DNA of 64,000 nt from Paenibacillus athensensis (GTDB lineage Bacteria > Bacillota > Bacilli > Paenibacillales > NBRC-103111). The notes under the pieces are model-generated. The model was given only the letters and a program-made list of their open reading frames with translations. It made no database searches and was not told the DNA's origin. Both the position numbers and the translations under genes were made by a program. The stretch is from positions 124,001 through 188,000 of the forward strand of contig NZ_MYFO02000009.1 in the NCBI RefSeq assembly GCF_004514475.2. The letters run 5' to 3'. Positions 51,201 through 63,100 of this stretch are shown piece by piece (within the stretch, counting starts at the first letter, position 1; the number at the start of each line of letters is the position of its first letter).

Positions 51201-51902
51201 GATATTACGGATCGGCGCAATAGCGAGGAGCTGCTGCGCAAATCGGAAATGCTCTCGGCGATCGGACAGCTCGCGGCGGGCATCGCGCACGAAATTCGCA
51301 ACCCGTTGACGGCGCTCAAGGGCTTTACGAAGCTGCTGACGACCGGCATTCATAATGAAAGCTACATCCGCGTCATGAGCGAGGAGCTGAACCGCATCGA
51401 GGAAATCGTCAGCGAGCTGCTGGTGCTCGCCAAGCCGCAGGCGCTGGAGTTTGCCGCAAAGTCCGTGGCTGCGATCTGCCGCGACGTGATTATGCTGCTG
51501 GATACGCAGGCGATCATGAACAATATCGAGATTGCATTCGAAGCGCCGGAGACGGGCGTCGAGGTCCATTGCGTCGAAAATCAGCTCAAGCAGGTGTTTA
51601 TCAACATTCTCAAAAACGCCATTGAAGCGATGCCGGGCGGCGGCCATATTATCGTACGCATCGAGCCGGACAGCCATCGCCAGCTAACGGTATCGATTAT
51701 CGACCACGGTGTAGGTATCCCGGAGAACAAGCTGCCGCGGCTGGGCGAACCGTTTTACTCGACCAAGGATAAAGGGACGGGGCTGGGCCTTATGGTCAGC
51801 TGCAAAATCATCGAGAATCATCAAGGCTCGATCGCCTTTGCCAGCGAGCAGGGCAAGGGGACCACAGTTAGCATAACGCTGCCCTTGTATGCCGGCGGTT
51901 AA
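48276..51902 (+). CDS. CheB-CheR-PAS hybrid histidine kinase
   Basis: A 1208-residue signalling protein. Residues 25-205 are a CheB methylesterase domain with the triad Ser35, His62 and Asp154. Residues about 225-500 are a CheR methyltransferase ([15 protein letters not shown] loop, [15 protein letters not shown]). Residues about 680-740 form a coiled coil of N-E-E-L-Q-type repeats, followed by two PAS domains (about 745-850 and 865-985). A HisKA domain has its phospho-His at 1005 (A-H-E-I-R-N-P-L), and a HATPase ends the chain (G-T-G-L-G-L-M). There is no receiver domain, so a partner regulator must lie elsewhere. Start ATG 48276 follows AAAGGAG. Confidence 0.9.
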   Translation: MSTHRLAADSAVPKNKAQTAEGQIHNAYIVGIGASAGGLEALEQFFNHMHPRSGMSFVIIQHLSPHYKSFMAELLASHTSMNIELAEDGMIIHPNHVYLLPPSKNMTIQQGRLALIDVVPKAGLNLPIDLFLHSLAQERGAHAIAVILSGTGSDGSKGIAAIKEAGGLVFVQDEETAKFDGMPTSARLTGHVDAVLAPGEMADKLLAISRNRTTSAQIELDFSSKNQTDLYIKQIFDLIKQTSGIDFNYYKRNSVFRRIERRMMLCNIGTLASYTEFLTQSKSELGALRKDLLIGVTQFFRDAEAFEIIEKKVLPALFEQKKHDREMRVWIAGCSTGEEAYSLAILIREYMDKVGEEYTVKMFATDLDKDSVEFAGHGIYPESAVKGVPPVLLERYFTKDEETYRISKELRKMIVFAQHNITKDPPFSNLDLITCRNMLIYLQPDMQRKVLSLFHFVLNSKGVLFLGPSESIGRLTHQFEPVDRRWNIFQHKRLKDSHLSGYMDVSSEVREVRSARQPVKVYPHIHDEQTFRRADDIYTVFVDEHMPPCMVIDENNEIIHLSGNVNPYLTPARGKPSWNLYKMVEPHLSVAIATAFQRVRRDKLPVVYKAIKLHNRGGEDAAINLTIKPFSDRSKELEKLALVIFEPVAVPPAIQEEVVRETTFDITSNVNQRVIELEMELQRAEETLQATVEELETSNEELQATNEELVAANEELQSTNEELQSVNEELVTVNTEYQYKIQELTELNNDMNNFLVSTKIGTIFLDKNMCIRRFTPAITKEINLLDVDYGRPISHISHNFKSENLVKEAKKVLRTLTPLEKEVQSTSGKWYSMRILPYRTADNFISGIVITFVDITELKRANAELVKLSYAIEQSPSIAVISDLEGRVEYVNPHYSKLTGYTLDEVMGRNLRFLNTWENGEVSYQEIWETVNNGHIWTGELESQKKNGEVYWESVRILPIKNKKGKTIQYLKVAEDITDRRNSEELLRKSEMLSAIGQLAAGIAHEIRNPLTALKGFTKLLTTGIHNESYIRVMSEELNRIEEIVSELLVLAKPQALEFAAKSVAAICRDVIMLLDTQAIMNNIEIAFEAPETGVEVHCVENQLKQVFINILKNAIEAMPGGGHIIVRIEPDSHRQLTVSIIDHGVGIPENKLPRLGEPFYSTKDKGTGLGLMVSCKIIENHQGSIAFASEQGKGTTVSITLPLYAGG

Positions 51903-51928
51903 CCGGACCTGGGCGGAAAAAATAGTAT

Positions 51929-51956
51929 TTGCAAGCTGTTGGGATCGTGCTATGAT
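51929..51956 (+). promoter_or_regulatory. Promoter of the thiamine operon
   Basis: TTGCAA and TATGAT are 16 bases apart, and TGC precedes TATGAT as an extended -10. Transcription would start just before the TPP aptamer. Confidence 0.65.
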
Positions 51957-51983
51957 AAGAAGCGAATAGAAGCATATGGAAAA

Positions 51984-52065
51984 TCACTAGGGGCGCCGAA
52001 AGGCTGAGACAGAGCAATCTGGACCCTTTGAACCTGAACTGGGTTATACCAGCGGAGGAAAGTGG
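51984..52065 (+). promoter_or_regulatory. TPP riboswitch (thi box)
   Basis: The conserved parts of the thiamine pyrophosphate aptamer are all present: GGGGCGCC with AGGCTGAGAC, then ACCCTTTGAACCTGA and GGTTATACCAGCGGAGGAAAGTG written here in pieces. The CACT at the 5' edge pairs with AGTG at the 3' edge as helix P1. The 3' GGAAAGTGG can instead pair with CCACTTTTC of the downstream terminator, so low TPP should favour read-through into tenI. Confidence 0.95.
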
Positions 52066-52120
52066 ACTTTCGGCGGCGTGCGTGCACAGGTACGGACGAT
52101 GTGTTGAAAAGAGAGCGACA

Positions 52121-52149
52121 ACCACTTTTCTTTGGGAAAGTGGTTTTTT
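52121..52149 (+). terminator. Riboswitch-controlled terminator
   Basis: ACCACTTTTC and GGAAAGTGGT form a stem around a short loop, followed by seven T. Its 3' arm repeats the GGAAAGTGG at the aptamer's 3' end, which explains the switch between terminator and antiterminator. Confidence 0.9.
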
Positions 52150-52187
52150 TGTTGTTTCGGACCTGCGGTGTGGAGAGGAGGCGGCAC

Positions 52188-52814
52188 ATGAGGCAGCGAC
52201 GAGAATTGCATGCAGTGACTACGGGCCGGCAAGCTATGGAATTACTGACGGCGATTGCAGCAGCTATTCATCCTTATGTGACGGCCATTCATGTGCGGGA
52301 AAAGCATTTGAGCGCTGCGGCGCTGCAAGCGTTAGCCGAGCGGCTTCTGGCGGCCGGCGTGCCCGGCGAGCGGCTGTACTTGAACGGCCGGCTGCAGGTT
52401 GCGCGGGACATGGGGCTTGGCGGCGTTCAGCTGCCGGGCGATTGGCCAAAGCTGGAACGCGCAGGGCAGACCGATGCGGGCAGCTTGCGCATTGGCGTGT
52501 CGGTCCACAGCGTGAAGGAAGCGCTGGAGCGCGAACGGGAAGGCGCCGATTACGTGCTGTACGGCCATATCTATGCGACGGACTCCAAGCTTGGGTTACC
52601 GCCGCGCGGGCTGGAGGGCTTGCGTGAGTTGACCTTGCGGACACGAGTGCCGGTGGTCGCTATTGGCGGAATCACGCCGCTGAACGCTGCAGCCGTCTGC
52701 GCGGCCGGCGCGGCCGGCGTCGCCGTCATGAGCGGCATCTGGGAGGCGGACGATCCTGTGCAGGCTGCAGAGACTTATGCCCTTGCGCTGCAAGGGACAG
52801 GAGGGAGAGGATGA
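52188..52814 (+). CDS. tenI: Thiazole tautomerase TenI (ThiE-like fold)
   Basis: A 208-residue TIM-barrel protein of the ThiE/TenI group. It is first in the TPP-controlled operon. Seen: I-H-V-R-E-K near residue 33, H-S-V-K-E-A near 107, Y-V-L-Y-G-H-I-Y-A-T-D-S-K near 124 and I-G-G-I-T-P near 158. A separate, typical thiE is found later in the operon, so this copy is more likely TenI, which isomerises the thiazole carboxylate made by ThiG. The ATG at 52188 is chosen for its GAGAGGAGG ribosome site; earlier codons lie within the terminator. The stop overlaps thiO by four bases. Confidence 0.82.
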   Translation: MRQRRELHAVTTGRQAMELLTAIAAAIHPYVTAIHVREKHLSAAALQALAERLLAAGVPGERLYLNGRLQVARDMGLGGVQLPGDWPKLERAGQTDAGSLRIGVSVHSVKEALEREREGADYVLYGHIYATDSKLGLPPRGLEGLRELTLRTRVPVVAIGGITPLNAAAVCAAGAAGVAVMSGIWEADDPVQAAETYALALQGTGGRG

Positions 52815-53989
52815 GCAGAATGGACGACGTCATTGTGATCGGCGGCGGCGTGATCGGCTGCTCCATCGCGTATCAGCTGGCCGGACGCGGGCTGGCGGTG
52901 ACGGTGCTGGAGCGCGGCCGGCTCGGTGGCGAAGCGACGGCCGCTGCCGCGGGAATGCTCGGCGCGCAAGCCGAGATGGACGAAACGGGACCGCTGTTCC
53001 AGCTGTCCCGTTGGAGCCGTTCGCTCTTCCCGCAGCTGGCGGAAGAGCTGGGGGCGCTGACGGGCATCGGCATCGGCCTCGTCCGCGAAGGGCTCCTGCA
53101 CCTCGCCGTAGACGAGGCGCAGGAGCAGGAGCTGCGGGCCCGCGCTGCGCTGCAGCGGGCCGCGGGCGAAACGGCGGCGTGGCTGGACGCCGCCGAAGCC
53201 GTCCGGCTGGAGCCTGCGCTCAGCCGGGAGCTGCGCGGGGCGCTCTACCTGCCGTCCGACGGACAGGTAGAGGCCCCGCAGCTGGCGCGCGCGCTGGCTG
53301 CGGGAGCCGCGCTGCGCGGAGCGCGCCTGCGCGAGTATGCGCAGGCGCAGGAGCTGCTCGTCGAGCGGGGGCGCGTCGTCGGGGTATTGACCGACGACGG
53401 CCCGCGGTACGCCGAGCGGGTGGTGGCGGCCGCAGGCGTGTGGAGCGGCCGGCTGCTTAGCGGCATCGGAGCCGAGCTGCCGCTGGCGCCGGTGAAGGGC
53501 GAGTGCTTTTCGGTGCTCGCCTCGCCGGGGCTGCTGCGCCGGACGTTGTTCACGCCCGGCTGCTATATCGTGCCGAAGGCCGGAGGCCGGCTGGTTGTCG
53601 GCGCAACGATGCAGCCCGGCAGCTACGACCGCCGGGTGTCGCTCGCCGGGATTGCCGGCTTGATGCAGACGGCACAGCGGCTGCTGCCCGCGATCGGCGA
53701 AGCCGAATGGGAGCGGGCATGGTCCGGTCTGCGCCCGCAAAGCGCAGACGGGCTGCCGTACCTCGGCGCTGTGCCGGGGTACGAGGGGCTGTACGTGGCG
53801 GCGGGGCATTACCGCAACGGGATTTTGCTGGCGCCGGCCACAGGCGTGTGGCTGGCGGCGCTGGTCGCCGGCGGCCCGGCCGAGGCGGCGGAGCTGCTGG
53901 CGCGCGAGGAGCGGCAGCGGCCCGGTGCGGGCAGCTGGGCCGCGGCGTGCCAGGCGGAGCGGTTGGGCGCGGAGGCGGCGCTTGGCTAA
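52811..53989 (+). CDS. thiO: Glycine oxidase ThiO
   Basis: A 392-residue FAD amine oxidase of the DAO fold. The FAD motif I-G-G-G-V-I-G lies near residue 9, E-R-G-R-L-G-G-E-A near 34, then A-A-A-G-M-L-G, and the closing Y-V-A-A-G-H-Y-R-N-G-I-L-L-A-P near 331 is typical of ThiO. It oxidises glycine to the imine that ThiG uses for the thiazole ring, as expected in an aerobic Gram-positive without ThiH. The ATG overlaps the tenI stop. The gene is very GC-rich, and repeats begin directly at its stop codon. Confidence 0.9.
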   Translation: MSRMDDVIVIGGGVIGCSIAYQLAGRGLAVTVLERGRLGGEATAAAAGMLGAQAEMDETGPLFQLSRWSRSLFPQLAEELGALTGIGIGLVREGLLHLAVDEAQEQELRARAALQRAAGETAAWLDAAEAVRLEPALSRELRGALYLPSDGQVEAPQLARALAAGAALRGARLREYAQAQELLVERGRVVGVLTDDGPRYAERVVAAAGVWSGRLLSGIGAELPLAPVKGECFSVLASPGLLRRTLFTPGCYIVPKAGGRLVVGATMQPGSYDRRVSLAGIAGLMQTAQRLLPAIGEAEWERAWSGLRPQSADGLPYLGAVPGYEGLYVAAGHYRNGILLAPATGVWLAALVAGGPAEAAELLAREERQRPGAGSWAAACQAERLGAEAALG

Positions 53990-54240
53990 GCGGAGCGTCG
54001 GAGTGCAACCGTCGAGCCGGTTGTGGCTGGGCGGAGCGTCGGAGGGCGACCGCCGGTCCGGTTGTGGTGGAGCGGAGTGTCGGAGGCCAACGTCGAGCTG
54101 GTTGTAGCGGGGCGGAGCGTCAGAGGCCAACGTCGAGCCGGTTGTAGCGGGGCGGAGCGTCGGAGGTCGAGCGCTGGGACGGTTGTAGCGGAGCGGAGCG
54201 TCGGAGGGCAACCGCCGAGCTGGTCGTAGCGGGGCGGAGT
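53990..54240. repeat. Six imperfect 39-42-bp tandem repeats in the thi operon
   Basis: Six units beginning GCGGAGCGTCGGAG follow the thiO stop without a gap. Each contains an imperfect inverted repeat around GTCGAGC. Units differ at several positions and vary slightly in length, so they are old. No ribosome site or consistent frame supports coding. Confidence 0.85.
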
Positions 54241-54748
54241 TCGAGGGCGTGTAGGTTGGACGCGGGCGAAAGTGGCGGGAGTTAGGTGCGATGTAGTGCT
54301 GAGTGGAGTGTAAACGGAGCTTGCCCGGTGTGCCGGGCGGAATAACAAGCCGAGACCGCACCGTAGCATGTCTGCACACGACGGAGCGGCCTGGCGTAGA
54401 GGGAGTGCAGATTGCATTGGCCGTAGCGGAGCGGACAGAGCAGCTGAGCGCGAACCTGTTCCTGAGCGTAACCGACGCGGAAAGCGGCTTGGCCGCAAGC
54501 CGCGCGGGTTGGAGGTGACACGCACCTGCGGACGCTTGCGGCGGGAGAGCAACTAGCGGGAATTGGCGCGGGTCGGCGGTTTATTTTTCACAAAGTAAGG
54601 GAGCCGAAGGGGGCGCTGTGCTGGGTACATAATGGATCTATACCGAACCCCGGTATGGTTTCGACAAAAAGCGAGAGTATGCACGGAGCTGAGGTCCGCC
54701 CTGTCAGACGGGGAATAACAGCAAACAAAGCAAAAGGAGGCAGCGCTT
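54241..54748 (+). other. Long non-coding spacer between thiO and thiS
   Basis: About 500 bases with no supported gene. It holds a small hairpin, ATACCG-AACC-CCGGTAT (54640-54656), and a GTCCGCC/GGGG region, then the AAAGGAGG site of thiS. A second promoter could lie here, but no convincing -35/-10 pair was found. Confidence 0.5.
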
Positions 54749-54952
54749 ATGAGGCTGCAGATTAACGGGGACGCGCTGGAGGTGCCGGATCATGTGGCGA
54801 CGGTGACGGAGCTGCTGGAGCATTTTCAGCTTGGCAACAAGATGCTGGTGGTCGAGCTGGACGGTGTGATTTTGGATAGAAATGTTCACGGGGATACGAG
54901 GCTGCCGGCGGGCAGCAAAATCGAAATTGTTCATTTTGTCGGAGGAGGCTGA
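54749..54952 (+). CDS. thiS: Sulfur carrier protein ThiS
   Basis: A 67-residue ubiquitin-like sulfur carrier. It begins M-R-L-Q-I-N-G, has V-T-E-L-L-E-H-F near residue 19, and ends in the essential Gly-Gly (V-G-G-G). The C-terminal glycine is adenylated by ThiF and thiolated to supply sulfur to ThiG; no thiF gene is in the window. It starts at ATG 54749 after AAAGGAGG. The stop overlaps the thiG start, which fits the known ThiS-ThiG complex. Confidence 0.93.
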   Translation: MRLQINGDALEVPDHVATVTELLEHFQLGNKMLVVELDGVILDRNVHGDTRLPAGSKIEIVHFVGGG

Positions 54953-55725
54953 TGGATATGCTGCAAATCGGACCGCATTTATTTTCATCCCGGCTGCTGT
55001 TGGGTACGGGGAAGTTTCCGGATTTTCAGGTGCAAAAGCAGGCGGTGGAGGTCAGCGAGGCGCAAATTTTGACCTTTGCAGTGCGCCGGATGAATATTTT
55101 TGAAGCGAGTCAGCCGAATTTTTTATCGCTGCTCGATCCGGCGTCGTTTACGCTGCTGCCGAATACGGCGGGAGCCAAAACCGCCGAGGAAGCGGTGCGC
55201 ATTGCCAAGCTGGCCAAGGCGTCGGGGCTGTGCGACATGATCAAGGTCGAGGTAATCGGCGACGACAAGACGCTGCTGCCCGATCCGTTGGAGACGCTGC
55301 GGGCGTCGGAGATGCTTTTGGCGGAAGGGTTTATCGTGCTGCCGTACACGTCGGACGACGTGCTGCTGGCCAAGCGGCTACAGGAGCTGGGCGTTCACGC
55401 GATCATGCCGGGCGCGTCGCCGATCGGCTCGGGGCAAGGGATTGTGAATCCGTTGAATTTGAGTTTTATTATCGAGCAGGCGACGGTGCCGGTGATCGTC
55501 GATGCGGGCATTGGCGCGCCGTCGGATGCGGCTTTGGCGATGGAGCTGGGATCGGACGGCGTGCTGCTCAATACCGCGGTGTCGGGGGCCAAGGACCCGG
55601 TCAAAATGGCGCTGGCGATGAAGCTGGCGATCGAGGCCGGTCGAGCCGGCTTTGAGGCGGGACGTATCCCTAAAAAGCGCTACGCTTCGGCGAGCAGCCC
55701 GGTCGAGGGCATGAGCCGGGTGTAG
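54952..55725 (+). CDS. thiG: Thiazole synthase ThiG
   Basis: A 257-residue TIM-barrel thiazole synthase. It opens with [17 protein letters not shown] near residue 6. The catalytic lysine is at 98 (M-I-K-V-E-V-I-G-D). Further marks are V-L-P-Y-T near 124, P-I-G-S-G-Q-G near 158 and V-D-A-G-I-G-A-P-S near 183. It combines dehydroglycine, deoxyxylulose phosphate and ThiS thiocarboxylate. It starts at ATG 54952 overlapping thiS (TGATGG); an ATG two codons later is also possible. Length is normal. Confidence 0.95.
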   Translation: MDMLQIGPHLFSSRLLLGTGKFPDFQVQKQAVEVSEAQILTFAVRRMNIFEASQPNFLSLLDPASFTLLPNTAGAKTAEEAVRIAKLAKASGLCDMIKVEVIGDDKTLLPDPLETLRASEMLLAEGFIVLPYTSDDVLLAKRLQELGVHAIMPGASPIGSGQGIVNPLNLSFIIEQATVPVIVDAGIGAPSDAALAMELGSDGVLLNTAVSGAKDPVKMALAMKLAIEAGRAGFEAGRIPKKRYASASSPVEGMSRV

Positions 55726-55900
55726 CCGGGAAGAGCCGGGGTCTGCCGGTGGGCAGAGGTGAGAAGATGTGCGGCGTCAGGCAGCCGGGCGTCCGGTCAG
55801 TGCGGACGGGTGTCTGATGTGTTTCGTTGGGCTGCGAGCAGGTGCGAGCGGCTGTGGGGGCTGCTTTTTACATGTCAAAGATCAACAGGGAGATGACGTA

Positions 55901-56989
55901 ATGGCTGTGGCAAAAGCGTTGACGATTGCGGGCTCGGACAGCGGCGGCGGCGCGGGGCTGCAGGCTGATCTCAAAACGTTTCAGGAGCTGGGCGTGTACG
56001 GCATGTCGGTCGTAACGGCGGTTACCGCGCAAAATACGCTTGGCGTGCATGGGGTGTATCCGCTGTCGGTCGATGCGGTTGAGCGGCAGCTTTGGGCGTT
56101 GGGCGAGGATTTGCCGCCGGATGCGCTGAAAACGGGGATGCTGCACGACGGCGATTTGATTCGCGTGACGGCTGAAGCGGTTCGGCGCTACGGCTGGGGG
56201 CGGCTGGTGATCGATCCGGTGATGCTGGCCAAGGGCGGTGCGGCGCTGCTGCGTCCGGAGGCTGTGGCTGCGCTGATCGGGTGTCTGCTGCCGCTGGCGG
56301 CGCTGGTTACGCCGAATTTGCCGGAAGCGGAGGCGCTTAGCGGGCTGCGGATTACCGACGACGCTTCGCGCCGATCGGCTGCGCTGCGCATACATGCGTA
56401 TGGCGCTGCCTGTGTGGTGATCAAGGGTGGCCATGACGAAGGGGATGCGGCGCAGTCGACGGATCTTTTGTATGATGGGGAACGTTTTGTGACGTTCACG
56501 GGTCCGCGGTTGGCGACGCGGCACACGCACGGGACGGGCTGCACGTTTGCGGCGGCGGCGGCGGCGGGCCTGGCCCGCGGGCAGACGGTGGCGGAAGCGG
56601 TCGGGCTGGCGAAGCGTTTTGTGCAGGCGGCGTTGGCGGAGCCGCTTGAGCTGGGCGGCGGTCACGGGCCGACGAATCACTGGGCGTACCGGTGGCAGGC
56701 TGCGGCGCGAAGCGACGGGTTTGGCGTGGATGGCGGCGGGGCGGCCGGGCGTAATGGGGCGCAGGCGTATGGGAGCGCTGAAGCAGATGCCGATGCAAGT
56801 GCTTGGGCCGGGCGAGTAGAGGCGGCGGCTGGTACGGGTGCGGTTAGGAGCGCAGGCGTGAGTGCAAGTGCGAGTGCAGGCGCAGGCGCAGCAAGTGCAG
56901 GCATGAGCCGTAATGTAGACGAACGTGCGGACGCCGATGCGAACCCCGCTAGCGCGGCCGGTTACTCCAGCCGTGAGGGGTTGTCATGA
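55901..56989 (+). CDS. thiD: HMP/HMP-phosphate kinase ThiD with an unusual C-terminal tail
   Basis: A 362-residue protein. Residues 1-265 are a normal ThiD: I-A-G-S-D-S-G-G-G-A-G near 9, M-L-A-K-G-G near 108, V-I-K-G-G-H near 173 and H-G-T-G-C-T-F near 210 with the catalytic Cys region. ThiD usually ends at about 265-275. Here about 90 residues of Ala, Gly, Ser and Asp follow (from roughly 270), with no recognisable fold. The tail stops where thiE begins (ATGA overlap). Start ATG 55901 follows AGGGAGATGACG. The 175-bp gap after thiG holds no other gene. Confidence 0.9.
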   Translation: MAVAKALTIAGSDSGGGAGLQADLKTFQELGVYGMSVVTAVTAQNTLGVHGVYPLSVDAVERQLWALGEDLPPDALKTGMLHDGDLIRVTAEAVRRYGWGRLVIDPVMLAKGGAALLRPEAVAALIGCLLPLAALVTPNLPEAEALSGLRITDDASRRSAALRIHAYGAACVVIKGGHDEGDAAQSTDLLYDGERFVTFTGPRLATRHTHGTGCTFAAAAAAGLARGQTVAEAVGLAKRFVQAALAEPLELGGGHGPTNHWAYRWQAAARSDGFGVDGGGAAGRNGAQAYGSAEADADASAWAGRVEAAAGTGAVRSAGVSASASAGAGAASAGMSRNVDERADADANPASAAGYSSREGLS

Positions 56990-57657
56990 GCCCCGGGCAG
57001 CTGCGCGCAGCGTTGCGCTTGTATGTGGTGCTGGGCAGTCCGAACTGCGCGGGACGGGACCCCGTGCAGGTGCTGGCGGCTGCGCTGGACGGCGGCGTCA
57101 CGATGGTGCAATTCCGCGAAAAAGGCCCCGGGGCGCTGCAAGGCGCGGCCCGGCGGGCCTTAGGCGGCGAGCTGCGCCGCCTGTGCGATCAGCGCGGCGT
57201 CCCGTTCATCGTCAACGACGATGTGGGGCTCGCGCTGGAGCTGGGGGCCGATGGGGTGCACATCGGCCAAGAAGACGAAGCCGCCGTGCAGGTGCGGCGG
57301 CGGACGTCCGGCCTGATCGTGGGCGTGTCTGCCCACAATCAGGCCGAGGCGGAATCGGCGTTGGCCGCAGGCGCCGATTATTTGGGCGTCGGGCCCATGT
57401 ACGCCACGCGCACGAAGCTTGATGCGCGTGAGGTGCAAGGGCCCGCAGGGCTGGCGCGGATGCGGGCTGCCGGCATCCGCGCGCCTTTGGTCGGCATCGG
57501 GGGCATCGATGCCGGGAACGCCGCCGCCGTGCTGGCGGCGGGAGCCGACGGCGCAGCCGTGGTGAGCGCGATCGCGGCAGCGCGCGATCCGCGGGCGGCG
57601 GCAGCGGAGCTGAGCCGCGCGACGGCGGCGGTGCTGGGCGCGTTGCGCCAGCGGTGA
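56986..57657 (+). CDS. thiE: Thiamine phosphate synthase ThiE
   Basis: A 223-residue TIM-barrel enzyme joining HMP pyrophosphate and thiazole phosphate. Seen: V-Q-F-R-E-K near residue 41, P-F-I-V-N-D-D-V near 73, G-V-H-I-G-Q-E-D near 90, G-V-G-P-M-Y-A-T-R-T-K near 134 and I-G-G-I-D near 166. All fit a working ThiE rather than TenI. The ATG overlaps the thiD stop by four bases. It is the last gene of the riboswitch-led operon. Confidence 0.93.
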   Translation: MSPGQLRAALRLYVVLGSPNCAGRDPVQVLAAALDGGVTMVQFREKGPGALQGAARRALGGELRRLCDQRGVPFIVNDDVGLALELGADGVHIGQEDEAAVQVRRRTSGLIVGVSAHNQAEAESALAAGADYLGVGPMYATRTKLDAREVQGPAGLARMRAAGIRAPLVGIGGIDAGNAAAVLAAGADGAAVVSAIAAARDPRAAAAELSRATAAVLGALRQR

Positions 57658-59761
<2,104 letters not shown>

Positions 59762-59788
59762 GCCGGAGCGACTGCTCCCGGTACCGAT

Positions 59789-59827
59789 AAAGCGTCTTTG
59801 CCGATTGCGGCAGGGGCGCTTTTGTTT
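59789..59827 (+). terminator. Terminator after thiC
   Basis: AAAGCGTCTTTGCCG pairs with CGGCAGGGGCGCTTT around ATTG, followed by a T-rich run, 28 bases past the thiC stop. Confidence 0.8.
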
Positions 59828-59940
59828 GTTTCACTACTCCCTGCCGGCAAGCTTCATCAGATGCAGAGGCGGACAAGGGGGGCGGAACGCAGGTGATATT
59901 TTTTCACCCTACCCACGATGGTGACAACTGGATATGATGG

Positions 59941-59960
59941 ATAGGAAAACGTTTTCCTAT
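59941..59960. promoter_or_regulatory. Perfect 20-bp palindrome, LacI/cre-type operator candidate
   Basis: ATAGGAAAACGTTTTCCTAT is a perfect inverted repeat with a central CG, the form bound by LacI/GalR-family repressors. Its core differs from the CcpA cre consensus only at the outer two positions. It lies 207 bases before the cellulase start. The rest of 59828-60166 shows a small GGTGA/TCACC hairpin near 59892 and no gene. Confidence 0.6.
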
Positions 59961-60166
59961 CTTTTATTTTCCAAGAGAAGTATGCTGCAAAAGCTTATGT
60001 TCACATGGTGCTTTCACGTTTATTCATGAGTTTTTGTACATACGAGATCAAGCTTGGGGAGGTGACGGTTATCGGGGCATGACGGCGCGAGAGTGTGAGG
60101 CAGGCTTGTGGGGGAACCTTTTCTGAAGGCAAGAGGAATCATTTCATTTAAAAGGAGAGATCATTG

Positions 60167-63100
60167 ATGAAAGCTTCATGGACCCGACCGCGCGGCATCT
60201 GGCGCAAAGGATGGGGGACAAAGGGGTTGGCGCTTGTGCTGATGCTGGTGTTGGCGCTGCCTTTTGCAGTCGCGGGCACGGCTTCTGCGGATTTTGGTAC
60301 GAGCAAGGTACTGGTGAACCAGATCGGCTATTTGCCGCTGGCCAACAAGGTAGCGACGATTGTCACGCCTGCGACGATGACGTCGGGCACAACCTTTAAG
60401 GTCATTAACACGACCACGAATCTGGCGGTCAAAACAGGAACAACGACGGTAAAAGGGCTGGACAACGCTTCCGGCGACTTCGTGCACAAAGCGGATTTCT
60501 CGGATGTCACGGCGCTGGGCACGTATCGCGTCGAGGTTCCGGCGCTGACTACGGGCGGCGTTAGCGTTAATTTTGTCGTGGCTAACGACATTTATCCGAA
60601 TTTGCCTAAGGATGCGATGGGGTATTTTTATTTTCATCGTCTCGGTGCGGACCTGGACGGCTTCTCCGGCACGCCTTATTACCGCAAAGCGATTCACGAT
60701 TGGAATACGGCGATTTCCTGCTATTATCCGCGCGGAAACGATAGCTTTGACGGACCGATTTACCCGTCTACGATTCCGGCTGACTGGTGCGGCGGCGAGA
60801 AGCTGAATGTGAAAAACGCTTGGGCCGATGCGGGCGATTTCGGTACGTATCCGGTCAATCACGCGATTTCGGCTTGGACGTTGCTGAATTTGTATGAAGT
60901 GGACCCGACGGTGCTTCCGAACAACTCCTTAAACGTGTCTCCTGCGGAGAAAACGAACGGCGTGTCGGACTTGCTGGATGAAGTCAACTTCGGTTCGACT
61001 TATTTGCGGGGGATGCTGCCGACGAATACGTCGCTGCTTGCTTCCCATAAAATCACCAACGACGACTTCGGCATTCGCCCGGGCATTGACCCGTGGTGGC
61101 AGGATTCCTGGTCGGTGAAGAAGGATACGTTCTACAACTGGAATGTAGCCAATGGCACCGGCAATCCATCGCAGATTTTTGCTTCGAATATCGAGGGACT
61201 CGTCCATTTTGAAAATAAAATGAATGATTACATCCTGAACGGCGCGCTGCCGATCGGACAAACCCGAAATACGCTGCGTTACGCCCAGCCGCCTTCCACT
61301 GCAGCGACCTATGCGGTAGCGCGCGTTGCCGCTCAATTGGCGCGGACGCTTTCTGCCAGCACCGATGCTACGACGCAATTGGATGCGCAAAAATATTGGG
61401 CCACGGCCAAGGATGCTTGGCAGCGCGCTACGACGTTGCCGACGATCATCCGCAATCAGGTCGATCATCCGGCCGGAGATCCGAATTCGCGGCAATTTGA
61501 ATCGCCCGGTGGCGGCGACTACCCGGATGCCGTCATTACAGACGATAAGTACGCAGCGGCGGTTGAAATGTATTTGACCGCACATAAGCTCGGCGATGCC
61601 AACAAAGCTACCTACAAGAGCGCTGTCACCGGCGCGGGCTCGGAGTATAAAAAGGTGGCGCTGTTCGACTGGCAATCCAGCGGTCCGTCCGGCTCCTTGT
61701 CCCTGATCACCGTGCCAAACGATTTGCCGGCTGCTGACATTACATCGATTGAAAATAACGTATTGAGCTTTGCCGACACGCAATTGACGACGATTGCCAG
61801 CGAAGGCTACCCGACGCCGCTTGCGCCGATCTGGAATGCCGGGGCTAACCGTTACGAATACGACTGGGGCTCCAATGCGCTGGTGGTCAACAAAATGATC
61901 ATGCTGGGCCATGCGTTCGAAATTACCAAAAAACGCGGAACGCCGGACCTGAAATACCTCAAGGGTATGTATCAGGCGATGGATTACCTGATGGGTACGA
62001 ACGCATTGAATATTTCCTTCATTACAGGCTACGGCCAATTCTATGAAAAAGTAACGCATGACCGCTTAGCTTACAATCTGTATCACTTCGATAATATTCC
62101 TTATCCGAAGGGTTGGTTGGCCGGCGGTCCGAACAATGCTTCCAATGGCGACGGCGTAACGCCTTCAGGTCTGCCTCCAGCCAAAACGTATGCCGGCTAC
62201 GGCACGGACGGCAACGTTCAAGCGTTTGCTTCCAAGGAAAATACGATTAACTGGAACGCGCCGCTGGCTTGGGTGGCTACCTACATGAATGCCAACAAAA
62301 GCTATCTGACCGGCTCTACGCTCGGCACGAGCACGCTGAGCGCAACGGCAGGCAACGCCTCGGCCAGCATCAGCTGGACGGCAGCGACGGGAGCCACAAG
62401 CTATACGCTGCAAACGTCGCCGACATCGACAGGCACTTTCTCGAATGTGACGGGCGCAGTCGGCACAACGTCGTTGAGCTTCAACGCAAGCGGCTTGACG
62501 AACGGCACGACGTATTGCTATCGCGTTGTCGCGACGAACGGCTCGTCCACGACGACCTCGAACGTCGTCTGCGTGACGCCGACGGTGTCGTTGGGCACAA
62601 GCACGCTGAGCGCAACGGCAGGCAACGCCTCGGCCAGCATTAGCTGGACGGCAGCGACGGGAGCCACGAGCTATACGCTGCAAACGTCGCCGACATCGAC
62701 AGGCACTTTCTCGAATGTATCGGGCGCAGTCGGCACAACGTCGCTGAGCTTTAACGCTAGCGGCCTGACGAACGGCACGACGTATTGCTACCGCGTTGTC
62801 GCAACGAACGGTTCGTCCACGACGACCTCGAACGTCGTCTGCGTGACGCCGACAGTGTCGCTGGGCACAAGCACGTTGAGCGCAACGGCAGGCAATGCCT
62901 CGGCCAGCATCAGCTGGACGGCAGCGACGGGAGCTACAAGCTATACGCTGCAAACGTCGCCGACCTCGACAGGCACCTTCTCGAATGTGACGGGCGCAGT
63001 CGGCACAACGTCGCTGAGCTTTAACGCAAGCGGCCTGACGAACGGCACGACGTATTGCTATCGCGTTATCGCGACGAACGGCTCGTCCACGACGACCTCG

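Noticed and set aside
52776-54379. Leftward 534-codon frame across thiO and the repeat region
   Set aside because: It is antisense to a clear ThiO and driven by GC bias and the tandem repeats.
60061-60166. Possible riboswitch in the cellulase leader
   Set aside because: No conserved core of a known aptamer class could be recognised; only small hairpins are visible.
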